Origin: Corynebacterium halotolerans YIM 70093 = DSM 44683
GTDB taxonomy: Bacteria > Actinomycetota > Actinomycetes > Mycobacteriales > Mycobacteriaceae
Direction: 5' to 3'
DNA length: 64,000 nt
Assembly (NCBI RefSeq): GCF_000341345.1
Contig: NC_020303.1
Coordinates: forward strand, 22,257 to 86,256
Of the stretch, positions 7,873-16,684 are shown in pieces. How positions within the stretch are numbered: position 1 is the first letter of the stretch; every line of letters starts with the position of its first letter. The notes below the pieces were generated by a model. That model did not search any database, was not told the DNA's origin, and was given only the letters and a program-made list of their open reading frames with translations. The translations under genes were made by a program, and so were the position numbers.

Positions 7873-8775
7873 TCAGCAGACATCTTCGTGATGGACGTGG
7901 CCGTCCTGCTCGATCTGGATGGTCGAGTGTCCAATCTCGAAGTCCTGCAACCGGGCCTGGGCGGCATCCAGAATTCCGCAACCGGAGATATTCATGTCCT
8001 TGACGACCAAGTGGCAGGTGGCCAGCGGCTTCGTGCCGTCGGTGCTCCAGATATGCAGGTCATGCACGGCCGTGACTCCGGGCAAGCTGAGCAGGGCGGC
8101 TTCCACCTCGCGGGCGTCGATGTTCTGCGGGGTGCGGTTCATCAGCACCGAGAGGGAATCAGCCAGCAGGCGCAGTGCCCGCGGCAGCACCAGGGCGGCA
8201 ATGAATAGGGAGGCGATGGTGTCGGCGGCCAGCCAACCGGTGAACTGGATGATCAAACCGGCGATGATCACGGCGACCGAGCCGACCAAATCGGAGAGTA
8301 CATGCAGGTACGCCCCGCGCATATTGAGGCTCTCGTGCTGGCGGCGTATGAGGATCAGTGCGGAGATCACATTGGCGACCAAGCCAACCACCGCAACGAC
8401 GAGCATCACGCCCGTGTCGATCGATTCGTGGCCACCGATCCGGCCGACCGCACGGATGACGATCCAGACCGAGACCGCGGAGACCACCGCAGCATTGACC
8501 AGTGCGGCGAGCACTTCGACGCGGCGATAACCGTAGGTGGCTCGGGGGGTGGCGGCCCGGCGGCCGATGAGGATGGCCACCAGGGCGATGAGTAACCCTG
8601 TGGAGTCGGAGAGCATGTGCATCGCATCGGATAACAAGGCCAACGAGCCTGAGACGAGGCCTCCGATCACCTGGGCCAGGAAGATCGTAGCGGTCAGGAT
8701 GAAGGCGGCCGCCAAGGCTTTGAGGGATCCGTTCGGGGCAGTGCGGTGGTTGTGGTCGTGTGGGCGCGCACTCAT
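7873..8775 (-). CDS. czcD: CzcD/ZitB-type CDF exporter (Zn/Cd/Co)
   Basis: Cation diffusion facilitator of 300 residues. The N-terminus begins with a short His-rich leader (HDHNH). TM2 has LALLSDAMHMLSDS and TM5 has HVLSDLVGSV, giving the H-xxx-D / H-xxx-D tetrahedral site of Zn2+/Cd2+ exporters. The C-terminal domain includes VHDLHIWS and a His-rich end (DGHVHHEDVC) likely to bind metal. Length and motifs match CzcD. A tandem 10-bp repeat lies 25 bp upstream and may be a regulator site. The gene is monocistronic and runs toward the Mn-type CDF. Confidence 0.9.
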   Translation of the reverse strand: MSARPHDHNHRTAPNGSLKALAAAFILTATIFLAQVIGGLVSGSLALLSDAMHMLSDSTGLLIALVAILIGRRAATPRATYGYRRVEVLAALVNAAVVSAVSVWIVIRAVGRIGGHESIDTGVMLVVAVVGLVANVISALILIRRQHESLNMRGAYLHVLSDLVGSVAVIIAGLIIQFTGWLAADTIASLFIAALVLPRALRLLADSLSVLMNRTPQNIDAREVEAALLSLPGVTAVHDLHIWSTDGTKPLATCHLVVKDMNISGCGILDAAQARLQDFEIGHSTIQIEQDGHVHHEDVC

Positions 8776-8800
8776 GCCGACAGCCTAACCAGAAAAACCT

Positions 8801-8821
8801 CTTATTGAAAGCTTATTGAAA
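8801..8821 (-). promoter_or_regulatory. Tandem repeat upstream of the CzcD-type gene
   Basis: CTTATTGAAA occurs twice in direct order (8801-8810 and 8812-8821) with one base between. It is AT-rich against a GC-rich background and sits 26-46 bp before the CDF start. A role as regulator or promoter site is inferred from position only. Confidence 0.4.
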
Positions 8822-8897
8822 AACCTGGATGGAATCCGGCCCTCACCGTCGGATACGGCTGGCAACGGACCACAATGCGCTGTGTAGAAGGCTGCGG

Positions 8898-9938
8898 TTA
8901 GAACCGCTCGCGCTGGCGGCGGACGAACTTCCGGGAGTGGTTCGGCTGGCTGTCGCCGTAGCGGTCGTGCAACATGCGTGAACGGGCACCGGCGGATGCG
9001 GAAGTAGCGGCTTCGGCCTGGACGACACTGTCGGTGCCGTTCTCCAAGAGGACGGTGCGAGCGGTACCCATCGGGGCCGACTCCGTCTCCCCGTCCTGTG
9101 GATCCTCGGTCTGTTGGGAGGATGCGGTGCCGCCGGCGAGCTCGACCTCCTCGCGGCGCATACGGCGGCGTTCCTTCAGCTCCGCCCAGATGAAATAACC
9201 TAGGCCGAGCGGGGCCATGATGCCGAAGGCGATCCATTGGAAGGCGTAGGACAGGTGCGAGCCGCGGTCGAGCATGGGCACCGGGATGGCGTTGATCTCC
9301 CCGGCCTGCCCCTCGGCGAGCTGCACGTAGTCCTCCGCCAGATCCGTGCCGGTCACCTCGGCGATCTGTTCAGTATTGATGCCGTAGACCTGGCGGTAGC
9401 CCTGATCTTCAATCGGGGTGGACACCGGCGCCTGCTCGTTAAAGCGGGCATGGCCGATGATGGACTGCTCACCGGCCGGCGGGGTGTCAATCGGTGGGAC
9501 ACCGCCCTCGAACGGCGGCTTGAAACCACGGTTGACCAGGATAACCTCACCGGAGTTCAGTTGGAAGGGGGTCAGGGCGTGAAAGGCGGGGGAGGAGTCG
9601 ACCGGACGGTTGCGCATCAACACCTCATCCTCTGCCAGGTAACGACCCTCGAGAATCACCCGTGCCCACTCCTCCCCGGACTCGAGACGTCCCTGGGCGT
9701 CGAAGACCTCCCCGGCGGGAACGGGCTCGACCTCGAAGGCGGCCTCGATCTGCTCGTTGCGCTCGACGATGTCATCGTCCTTATTCAGCTGCCAGGGGGC
9801 GAGGAAGGTGAAGGCGAAATAGGAGAAGGCGATAATCGCCAGGACACCGAACACCCAGCCGGGCCGGAGGAATGTCCTCCAACTCTTCTTCTGTGGGGCC
9901 CGACCGTACCTGCGCTCAAGTGTGCTGCTCACAGGCAT
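8898..9938 (-). CDS. SURF1-family cytochrome oxidase assembly protein
   Basis: SURF1-like protein of 346 residues, involved in assembly of haem-copper cytochrome c oxidase. A first membrane segment (GWVFGVLAIIAFSYFAFTFLAPWQL) is followed by a large outward domain with GRYLAEDEVLMRNRP and VILVNRGFKPP, both typical of SURF1, then a second segment (YAFQWIAFGIMAPLGLGYFIW) and a polar tail. The start at 9938 (MPVSS) is preferred; a GTG at 10001 in the same frame is possible but lacks a better ribosome site. It stands alone here, next to transposon debris, and fits functionally with copC, copD-ctaG and the Ccs genes. Confidence 0.88.
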   Translation of the reverse strand: MPVSSTLERRYGRAPQKKSWRTFLRPGWVFGVLAIIAFSYFAFTFLAPWQLNKDDDIVERNEQIEAAFEVEPVPAGEVFDAQGRLESGEEWARVILEGRYLAEDEVLMRNRPVDSSPAFHALTPFQLNSGEVILVNRGFKPPFEGGVPPIDTPPAGEQSIIGHARFNEQAPVSTPIEDQGYRQVYGINTEQIAEVTGTDLAEDYVQLAEGQAGEINAIPVPMLDRGSHLSYAFQWIAFGIMAPLGLGYFIWAELKERRRMRREEVELAGGTASSQQTEDPQDGETESAPMGTARTVLLENGTDSVVQAEAATSASAGARSRMLHDRYGDSQPNHSRKFVRRQRERF

Positions 9939-10009
9939 TGATTCTATCGCCCCGTCCGGTGAGAAAGCGTATTCTGTCGCGAGTCTCGAAAGAGGAAGCA
10001 CTACTAGTA

Positions 10010-10085
10010 GAGTGTCGTGACTAATGTTCTGGGTAGAGGTGGCGGAGTTTGATCCGTGCGTCCGTGGTGATGAGCTGCCAGTTCA
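10010..10085 (-). pseudogene. C-terminal scrap of a transposase
   Basis: Minus-strand reading ends ITTDARIKLRHLYPEH-stop, which resembles the last residues of IS630-type transposases, followed by a possible terminal repeat (GAGTGTCGTGAC) next to a TA. It abuts the truncated IS3 orfB fragment. Too short for a firm family call. Confidence 0.3.
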
Positions 10086-10644
10086 CGGGTCCGAGTGGTG
10101 GACGATGCCGGTGGAGGTGAAGTCCAGCTTCGTGCGCCGGCGGGAAACAGGGAATGCTCCAGGGCCATGAGCACCATCCGGGTGTCCATGACCATGGTCA
10201 CGACCCAGCCGAGGATCATCCGCGAGTACGCGTCGGCAATGAAAGCTACGTAGCAGAATCCCTTGCTGGTCCACACGTAGGTGAAGTCCGCGATCCACCA
10301 CTGATCCAGGTGCGACGGGTAGGTCCACTGGCGGTTGACCCCGTCCGGGTGCCGGCGGTATGCAGGATTGGTCACCGTCGTTCTCTTCCGGTGCATCCCC
10401 CGGGACACACCGCGGATTCCGGTGATCTCCATCAGCCGTCCGACCTGGCCACGGTCAATGCTCATGCCGTCGCAGACAGCGGCCTTCCAGAGTTTACGGC
10501 GGCCCTAGACCTTGCGATTCTGCTCCCACAACCGAAAGATGTGGTGTGCATCGTAGGCCTGGTCGAGTTCTGTGCTCGAGGGACCGAAGCCACGGGACTG
10601 ATGGGCGTAAAACGTGGCTTAAGGCCAATCGCGATGCCGTGGCT
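10086..10644 (-). pseudogene. IS3-family transposase OrfB, truncated, middle and 3' part
   Basis: DDE integrase-type transposase fragment. The frame shows GVSRGMHRKRTTVTNPAYR, QWWIADFTYVWTSKGF (first catalytic Asp region) and VAFIADAYSRMILGW (conserved DAYSR-type motif), then stops after IVHHSDP, so the last third with the catalytic Glu is missing. A TAG interrupts the frame in the NRKV region near 10507. The 5' part of the same gene lies at 11782-11867, beyond the inserted IS630 element. Confidence 0.75.
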
Positions 10645-11779
10645 AGTGTCCTGCGCCGTTAATTCGTTGCTAGTTTTTGTAGAATCGAGGTATGGCGCAA
10701 CGAGGACCGGCGTTAGCCGAGTTGACACTATCGGAGAGTGAGCGCGACCAGCTGGAGCGGTGAGTGCGGCGACGAAAGTCTGCACAGGACATCGCGCTGC
10801 GCTCAAGGATCGTGCTGGAATGCGCGACGGGGCTCTCGAACTCGGAGGTCTCCCGACGTGTGGGAGTCTCGTTGCCGACCGTTCGCAAGTGGCGCTCCCG
10901 GTTCCTGGAAGCGCCTGGACGGGCTGGTGGATGACCCTCGGCCGGGGCATCCTGCCACAGTAACCGCCGAGCAGGTCGAGGACGTTGTGGTCGCCACGCT
11001 GGAATCGACCCCGAAGAACGCCACACACTGGTCACGGGCGAAGATGGCCGAACGCAGTGGGTTGTCGAAGTCCACGATCGGCCGGATCTGGAAGGTCTTC
11101 AACCTCAAACCCCACCGCGAGGAGGGGTTTAAACTCTCCAATGACCCGTTGTTCGTGGACAAGGTCTACGACATCGTGGGCCTTTACCTCAACCCGCCAG
11201 AATCCGCGGTCGTGCTCAGTGTCGATGAGAAGAGTCAGGTTCAGGCGTTATCCCGGTCCCAGTCGGCGTTTGAAGATGATGCCCGGCATGCCGGAGAAGC
11301 GTACCCACGACTATGTCCGCAACGGCACGACCAGCCTGTTTGCGGCACTCAACGTTGCCGATGGAACCGTGATCGCCTCCACCCACCGCAAGCACCGGGC
11401 GGTGGAGTTCAAGAAGTTTCTGGCCAAGATCGACAAGCAGGTGCCTGAGCACCTGGATGTGCATGTCATCTGCGACAACTACGGTACCCACAATCATCCG
11501 ACCGTCAACACCTGGCTGGGTAAGCATCCGCGGTTCCACATGCACTTCACCCCGACTTACTCGTCCTGGATCAACCAGGTCGAGCGACTGTTTGCCGAGG
11601 TCACCCGGGACCTTCTCCAGCGCAGTGACCACCGGAGCGTGCAAGCACTGGAGAAGGATCTGCGCGAATGGGTCAAGGCCTGGAACAACAATCCGACGCC
11701 ATTCATCTGGACCAAGACCGCCGAGGAAATCCTGAAGTCACTAGGCAGAATGTTGAAACGAATTAACGGCGCAGGACAC
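10645..11779 (+). mobile_element. IS630-family element inserted in IS3 orfB
   Basis: 1135-bp element with perfect 23-bp terminal inverted repeats beginning GTGTCCTGCGCCGTTAATTC, flanked by a TA on both sides (10643-10644 and 11780-11781), the target duplication of the IS630/mariner group. It splits the OrfB gene of an older IS3 copy on the opposite strand. Confidence 0.88.
10692..11779 (+). pseudogene. IS630-family transposase, broken
   Basis: The protein can be followed through three frames. It starts with ATG at 10692 (MAQRGPALAELTLSESERDQ), meets TGA at 10761, continues in frame through the HTH region (GLSNSEVSRRVGVSLPTVRKW), shifts near 10910 into LDGLVDDPRPGHP, and shifts again near 11265 before the DDE part with ICDNYGTH and SSWINQVERLFAEV. 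Some IS630 elements use one programmed frameshift, but a stop plus two shifts points to an inactive copy. Confidence 0.8.
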
Positions 11780-11781
11780 TA

Positions 11782-11867
11782 GTCAAGGTTTCACAGATTG
11801 GCTCGCCCCCGAAGCGCTTCCGGTAGGTGCGGGTGAACTCCACGATCACCGCAGTGTGCGGTCGAGC
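11782..11867 (-). pseudogene. IS3-family transposase OrfB, 5' part
   Basis: Directly after OrfA the minus strand reads VIVEFTRTYRKRFGGEPICETLT, the usual beginning of an IS3-type OrfB. The coding sequence is then interrupted by the IS630 element at the TA and resumes at 10644. Confidence 0.6.
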
Positions 11868-12179
11868 TTAAGCCTGGGTGAAAAAAGCCGACGCCGTCTT
11901 CAAAATCTCATTGGCGCGTCGCAGCTTGGCTACTTCCTTGGCCTGCTCGTCGTAAGCGGCCTGGAGCTGCTCGTAGGACAGGGAACCGGGCTCAGGAGCT
12001 TCGGCCTGCTTTTCCTGTTTGTGGATCCAGTTGCGCAGCGTGGATTCCTTCACGCCGAGAAGTTCACCGATCTCCCGGCGAGCAGGCGCCTTGGAGATGC
12101 CGCCTTCCTCGAGGCGCTCGAAGTACATGCGCACCGCGCGCTCCTGCGTGGCTGCGTCGTACCGGCTCGGTCGTGCCAT
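11868..12179 (-). CDS. IS3-family transposase OrfA
   Basis: Complete 103-residue OrfA: an HTH with RREIGELLGVKESTLRNWIHKQ followed by a leucine-zipper-like coiled coil (LSYEQLQAAYDEQAKEVAKLRRANEILKTA is the region) and the ending FFTQA. It belongs with the broken OrfB pieces at 11782-11867 and 10086-10644, so the element cannot move by itself. Start ATG at 12179. Confidence 0.88.
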   Translation of the reverse strand: MARPSRYDAATQERAVRMYFERLEEGGISKAPARREIGELLGVKESTLRNWIHKQEKQAEAPEPGSLSYEQLQAAYDEQAKEVAKLRRANEILKTASAFFTQA

Positions 12180-12317
12180 GCTGATCGTCCACCTCAGGTA
12201 AAACCTAGTCTCCGACCAACCCAGGCCGCCTCATTGGTGTGCGTGCATCCGCACCGCCGGGAGAATTCTGAGAACGATATGTTTCACCCCGGTTTTCGGT
12301 GGGGATGGTTTAGTTTC

Positions 12318-12336
12318 CAGGGAACTGAGACTCCCC
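12318..12336. repeat. Half copy of a GGAACTGAGAC repeat
   Basis: GGGAACTGAGACTCCCC resembles one arm of the palindrome at 31999-32028 (GAACTGAGACACC). It lies outside the IS3 OrfA and may be an insertion-sequence end. Confidence 0.3.
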
Positions 12337-12346
12337 TACGGTGAGG

Positions 12347-13081
12347 TCAGAAACCGAGATAGACCGAGATCAGGGCAAACAGTGCGAAGCCGACGGTGAG
12401 GAAGAGCGGGCCGAAACGGCTGGTTTCGCTCTCGTGCGCCTCGGTCATCATTTCCTCGACGACAACACTGGTCAGTACACCACCGGTCATGGCGAGCACA
12501 GACAGGGTGATGATGTCTGGAGCATCGCGTAAGGCGAAGTACCCGATGGTGGCCCCGAGAAAGATCGGGATCACGAAGCTGAGCGCCATAAGGATGCGCA
12601 CACGGCGGCGTATGCCTGCCTGGCGCATGGAAGCGACAGCGGCGAAGCCTTCGGGGAAGTCAGCGGGGACTTGTCCGAGAGCGAGCAATAAACCCAGGGA
12701 GGGGTTGAGCACTGTGGCGGTACCAATCATGACACCGTCGCTGAACAGGTCCAGCGAAACGCCGGAAAAGATGGCCAACGGGCCAGTGGTGTGTTCGCCC
12801 ATTTTGAGCTTGTTCTGCACAATACCGATAAGCCTTTCGATGCCCATGAACAGCACTCCACCCACCGCAAAGGAAAGAACTGGGGCCCACGGCTGTTGCG
12901 CGTTGAAGGCCTCAGGCATCAGCTCCAGACCTACGACGGCCAATACAATGCCAGCGGCCAAGTGCAGGGCCAGGCTCAAGGCCCGTTCAGAGATCTTGAA
13001 TACTTCCGAGGCCAGCCCACCAAGAAAGTTACCGGCTGCTGGCAACGCAGCTAATACCAGTACAAGCGCAAATCCCTGCAT
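12347..13081 (-). CDS. ZIP-family divalent metal transporter
   Basis: ZIP-type permease of 244 residues with eight hydrophobic segments. TM4 and TM5 regions carry the expected metal-site residues: LHLAAGIVLAVVGLELMPEA, SGVSLDLFSDGVMIGT and GQVPADFPEGFA. Bacterial ZIPs usually import Zn, Fe or Mn, though Asp and Asn/Glu substitutions make the selectivity uncertain. An AAGGAG site precedes the ATG. It sits alone between the IS3 remnant and the P-type ATPase, on the same strand as the latter but with a 200-bp gap. Confidence 0.85.
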   Translation of the reverse strand: MQGFALVLVLAALPAAGNFLGGLASEVFKISERALSLALHLAAGIVLAVVGLELMPEAFNAQQPWAPVLSFAVGGVLFMGIERLIGIVQNKLKMGEHTTGPLAIFSGVSLDLFSDGVMIGTATVLNPSLGLLLALGQVPADFPEGFAAVASMRQAGIRRRVRILMALSFVIPIFLGATIGYFALRDAPDIITLSVLAMTGGVLTSVVVEEMMTEAHESETSRFGPLFLTVGFALFALISVYLGF

Positions 13082-13280
13082 GTGGGTCTTCTCCTTGCTG
13101 ACCGATTGGTTGTGGCCTATTCAGAATTACTCGGGTTTTATACGGAAGGGCACGCGGCGAAAACGCGGCCAGAAGTGGGGCAGGGTCCAGCCGTTGCCGG
13201 TCAGGGTCTCGACAATATTGAAGAGTGACTCGACACCCCCTCTTGTCAGACTTGAATCTTCCCCTGCAGGCCGCATCGCT

Positions 13281-15251
13281 TTAGGTCCGGGCCTTGTTCT
13301 CTGCCTGCTCGTGCCTAGGCATTCTGACGGCCTCGTCTGGGGCAGGTGTTGGGTGTGGGGCGCGCGCAGCCCGCAGCCCGTTGGCGATGACAATGACCTC
13401 GGCGACCTCATGGACCAGGACAACGGCGGCCAGTCCCAGCACGCCGGTGATCGCCAGGGGGAGCAGGACAATGATGATCGCCAGGGACAGAAAAATATTC
13501 TGATTGATAATCGACCGTCCCAGGCGGGCGTGGTGCAGGGCCCGGGGGATCAGGCGCAGGTCATCACCGGTAAACGCCACATCCGCGGACTCGATCGCGG
13601 CATCTGAGCCCGTGGCACCCATGGCAATGCCGATATCGGCCGATGCTAGGGCGGGAGCGTCGTTGATGCCGTCGCCGATCATCGCCACCGGGCCCCGCTC
13701 GGCCAGGTCGGCCACCGCCTGGGCCTTGTCCTCCGGGCGCAGCTGCGCCCGAACGTCCTGGATGCCGGCCTCGACGGCCAAAGCAGTGGCGGTACGCGTG
13801 TTGTCACCGGTGAGCATGGTGCTCCCGAAACCCTCACGGGTGAGCGTCTTGATGACGGTGGGGGTTTCCGGGCGCAGTTCATCGCGCACCCCGACCGCAC
13901 CGACGGGCCGGTCGTCGCGGTGGACGATGACCACGGTCATGCCCTGGCTCTCCAGGGCCTCGACCTGGGTGGCCAGGGGACCGGGGGCAAGCCAGCGGGG
14001 GCTGCCGACCGCGATCTGTGCCCCGTCGATAACCCCGGTGATCCCCTGACCGGCGGCCTCGGCGACCTGCTGAGCGGCCGGTGCCTGGCGTGTGGCGGCG
14101 GTGATCGCGGATGCCAGCGGGTGGGTGCTATGGGACTCAAGTGCCGCGGCCCAGCCGAGAACATCCGCCCGGACGATGCCGTCGGTGGTCAGTAGCTCCG
14201 CGACGGTGGGCTGGTTGCGGGTCAGGGTGCCGGTTTTGTCCAGGGCCAGGTGCCGGATGCCGCCGAGGCGCTCGAAGGCGGCGCCGGACTTGATGACCAC
14301 GCCGAACTTGCTGGCCGCACCGATTCCCGAGACCACCGTGACCGGCACCGAAATCGCCAGCGCACACGGAGAGGCCGCAACCAGGACCACCAGGGCACGT
14401 TCAATCCACACGCCCGGATCACCCAGCAAGGAACCGATGACGGCCACCAGGATGGCCAGGATGAGCACACCTGGCACCAGGGGCCGGGCCAGCCGGTCGG
14501 CAATGCGCGCCCGCTGTCCCTTCTCGTTCTGCGCCCGCTCGACCAGTTCAACCACGGTGGTCAAGGAGTTGTCCATGCCCGCGGCAGTGGCCTCGACTTC
14601 GAGGGCGCCGGTGGTGTTGATCGACCCGGCCAACACCGCATCGTCGGGGCCGACCTGGACGGGGATGGATTCACCAGTGATCGCCGAGACATCCAGGCTG
14701 CTGTGCCCGGAGCGGATGACCCCGTCTGTGGCCAGGCGTTCACCGGCAGCCAGCCGCAGCACGTCACCGGGAACGAGATCTTCGACCGGTACGGTGCGGG
14801 TGGCCCCATGGGCGGCAATGATGGTCGCGGTCGAGGGGAGCAGGGCCAGCAGAGCACGCAAACCCGAGCGGGCCTTGTCCATCGCCCGGTCCTCCAGTGC
14901 CTCGGCAATGGAGTAGAGGAAGGCCAGGGCCGCGGCCTCCTCGATGAACCCGAGGAGCACGGCGCCGATGGCGCTGATGGTCATCAGCAACCCAATTCCC
15001 AGTTTTCCTCGGATGAACAGACTCTTCAGGGCTCCGGGGACGAACTGGGAGGCACCCAGTAACAGGGAGACCCAAAACAGGGCGGTGGCCACCAGCCCTG
15101 CCCCGGGGACAAACCACTCCAAGATCAGGCCCGTCAGCAGGGTCAGGCCGGAGACTGCGGGGATGAGGATGGCCCGGTCACGCCACCAGGGGGTGTGCTC
15201 CTCGTTGTCTTTTTCCGCAGGGCTCGTGGCGGGTGCGCAACAGGCGTCCAT
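13281..15251 (-). CDS. P1B-type heavy-metal ATPase with SPC motif
   Basis: Metal-exporting P-type ATPase of 656 residues. It shows the actuator ITGESIPV, the membrane ASPCALAISVP motif, the phosphorylation site LDKTGTLT, the HP locus SHSTHPLASA, and the hinge MIGDGINDAPAL. The SPC in place of CPC and HEVAEV near the last membrane segments place it nearest the P1B-4 group (Co, Ni, Fe, Zn, Cd reported). There is no N-terminal HMA domain, only a Cys-Cys pair (MDACC). It starts 5 bp after the CmtR-like sensor stop, so both form one operon and Cd/Pb/Zn/Co export is inferred. The start at 15251 is chosen over an upstream one inside the sensor gene. Confidence 0.88.
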   Translation of the reverse strand: MDACCAPATSPAEKDNEEHTPWWRDRAILIPAVSGLTLLTGLILEWFVPGAGLVATALFWVSLLLGASQFVPGALKSLFIRGKLGIGLLMTISAIGAVLLGFIEEAAALAFLYSIAEALEDRAMDKARSGLRALLALLPSTATIIAAHGATRTVPVEDLVPGDVLRLAAGERLATDGVIRSGHSSLDVSAITGESIPVQVGPDDAVLAGSINTTGALEVEATAAGMDNSLTTVVELVERAQNEKGQRARIADRLARPLVPGVLILAILVAVIGSLLGDPGVWIERALVVLVAASPCALAISVPVTVVSGIGAASKFGVVIKSGAAFERLGGIRHLALDKTGTLTRNQPTVAELLTTDGIVRADVLGWAAALESHSTHPLASAITAATRQAPAAQQVAEAAGQGITGVIDGAQIAVGSPRWLAPGPLATQVEALESQGMTVVIVHRDDRPVGAVGVRDELRPETPTVIKTLTREGFGSTMLTGDNTRTATALAVEAGIQDVRAQLRPEDKAQAVADLAERGPVAMIGDGINDAPALASADIGIAMGATGSDAAIESADVAFTGDDLRLIPRALHHARLGRSIINQNIFLSLAIIIVLLPLAITGVLGLAAVVLVHEVAEVIVIANGLRAARAPHPTPAPDEAVRMPRHEQAENKART

Positions 15252-15256
15252 TGTCC

Positions 15257-15616
15257 TTACCGCCCCTCGTCCACATCGCAGCAGCCGGCGACCGGGCATT
15301 GGGGGTCTAGACAGACGGCGTCCTCGTCGACGGCCAGGGTGGTCTCTAGCAGAGTGTTCAATGCCGTCGTCAGGTGGGCGTCGACGATCTCATATCGGGT
15401 GCGTCGTCCCTCCGGCTCGGCGACGACGATCCCGCAATCACGCAAACAGGCCAGATGGTTCGACACATTCGTTCGCGTCAATCCCAGCGTTTCGGCCAGC
15501 TGGGCCGGATATCCAGGGGCCTCCAGCAGGGACAGCAAGATCCGGGATCGGGTGGGATCGGCCATGGCCCGGCCCAGGCGGTTCATCACATCGAGACGGG
15601 GGGCAATAGTCAGCAT
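15257..15616 (-). CDS. cmtR: ArsR/SmtB-family Cd/Pb sensor, CmtR-like
   Basis: Winged-helix repressor of 119 residues. Numbered from the ATG at 15616, Cys57 and Cys61 lie in VSNHLACLRDCG and Cys102 in the C-terminal tail, the same positions as the Cd/Pb ligands reported for mycobacterial CmtR. This identifies the sensing site and supports the start choice over one 12 codons upstream. Extra Cys residues follow (CLDPQC, GCC). It represses, by inference, itself and the P-type ATPase 5 bp downstream. TGACTATACAG just upstream of the start (15621-15631) may be part of its operator and promoter. Confidence 0.87.
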   Translation of the reverse strand: MLTIAPRLDVMNRLGRAMADPTRSRILLSLLEAPGYPAQLAETLGLTRTNVSNHLACLRDCGIVVAEPEGRRTRYEIVDAHLTTALNTLLETTLAVDEDAVCLDPQCPVAGCCDVDEGR

Positions 15617-15777
15617 GCGCTGACTATACAGTGGGGGCTGACGGGTATGCAATCGTCCCCCTGCGGCTGTCCTCGGATACCTGACGAGGCGCGGTCCTGC
15701 AGTGCATCACTAGGGAGGGAGGTTGTCCCATGGCACGACACACCTGCACTCGGGGTTAATTGGGAGTCTTCTACTTC

Positions 15778-16386
15778 TTAAGGCATGTCGCGACCTCGGA
15801 CGATCAGCATGCTGACACCGGCGATGACACCAAAGATGGCCAACCCCGCGAGGGTCAAGACTATCGGATTATTGAATCTAGAGGCGTCCTCCTCGACGGC
15901 ATTTCCCGCGGTCGCGGTCTCTTCCGGCTCCTCTGTGTTCTCCGTCTGATCGGCGCCGGCGTTTGTCGTGGCGGTATCAGCTGGTTGCGCCGCATCGCCA
16001 GCGACGGTGAAGGTCGTCGCGTTACGGGTGGCGTGGCCGTCGGAGGAGATGATCTGGAAACCGACGGTGTAGTCACCGGGCCCAGCGCCCACATCCGCAG
16101 GCAAATCGAGGACCACCGACTGGCCGTCGATAGTCGGCTCGCCACTGAACAGGACCTCACCGGAGTTTTGGTCCGTGATGGCCAAGGTGCTGAAACCCTC
16201 CCGGGGAAGCCCCGAGAACTCCAGCTCAATGCTGGGTGGGAACTCCTCCACCACCGCACCGTCCGCGGGGTTGCCGCCGATCACGGCGTCGTGCGCCAGC
16301 ACCGCCGGGGCGGCGGCGAAAGCCACGACACCGGCCGCCACCACAGCGGCCAGCACACGACGAGGGGGCATGAGGGAGATGATCAC
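15778..16386 (-). CDS. copC: CopC-domain periplasmic-type copper protein with C-terminal anchor
   Basis: Copper resistance protein of 202 residues. A signal peptide ends at AVLA, so the mature protein begins with His32, the usual first copper ligand of CopC; a second His lies in SSDGHATR. The CopC beta-domain is followed by an acidic Thr/Glu-rich linker and a membrane segment (IVLTLAGLAIFGVIAGVSMLIV), as in actinobacterial membrane-anchored forms. AGGAGG lies 9 bp before the ATG. It is divergent from copD-ctaG, with a 298-bp shared promoter region. Role: copper binding outside the membrane and delivery to the CopD partner. Confidence 0.9.
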   Translation of the reverse strand: MIISLMPPRRVLAAVVAAGVVAFAAAPAVLAHDAVIGGNPADGAVVEEFPPSIELEFSGLPREGFSTLAITDQNSGEVLFSGEPTIDGQSVVLDLPADVGAGPGDYTVGFQIISSDGHATRNATTFTVAGDAAQPADTATTNAGADQTENTEEPEETATAGNAVEEDASRFNNPIVLTLAGLAIFGVIAGVSMLIVRGRDMP

Positions 16387-16684
16387 GAAAGTCCTCCTGG
16401 ACTGGGCCGATTCTTCTGGAGGTCAGCGACTAAGGCACCGGCCTGCGGGAGGTGCCAAGAGACTGGTCGGGACGGGCAGGAGGAAAGTTCCCGGCCTCGT
16501 CGTGTTTACCGGGTGTTATTTCTCACAGATGGTGGCGCCTCAGCAGGGGCGGCGGACCTCACGGATCAACCCGGGTCGAGGCACTTTGGAAGAACACCAG
16601 CAGACCACATTAGGGTAAACCTCACGCCAGCTTCCGAACACCCCACGAGAGCGGAGGCGGCATCGGACGGCGAAATGGACACAG
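16387..16684. other. Shared promoter region of copC and copD-ctaG
   Basis: 298 bp between divergent genes. No CsoR palindrome or CopR tandem box is visible. A weak half match to DtxR/IdeR-type sites (TTAGGGTAAACCT, 16610-16622) is the only motif seen. Confidence 0.4.

Noticed and set aside
16608..16622. Half match to a DtxR/IdeR iron box (TTAGGGTAAACCT) between copC and copD
   Set aside because: Only one half-site agrees and neither gene is an iron gene, so a true box is not supported.
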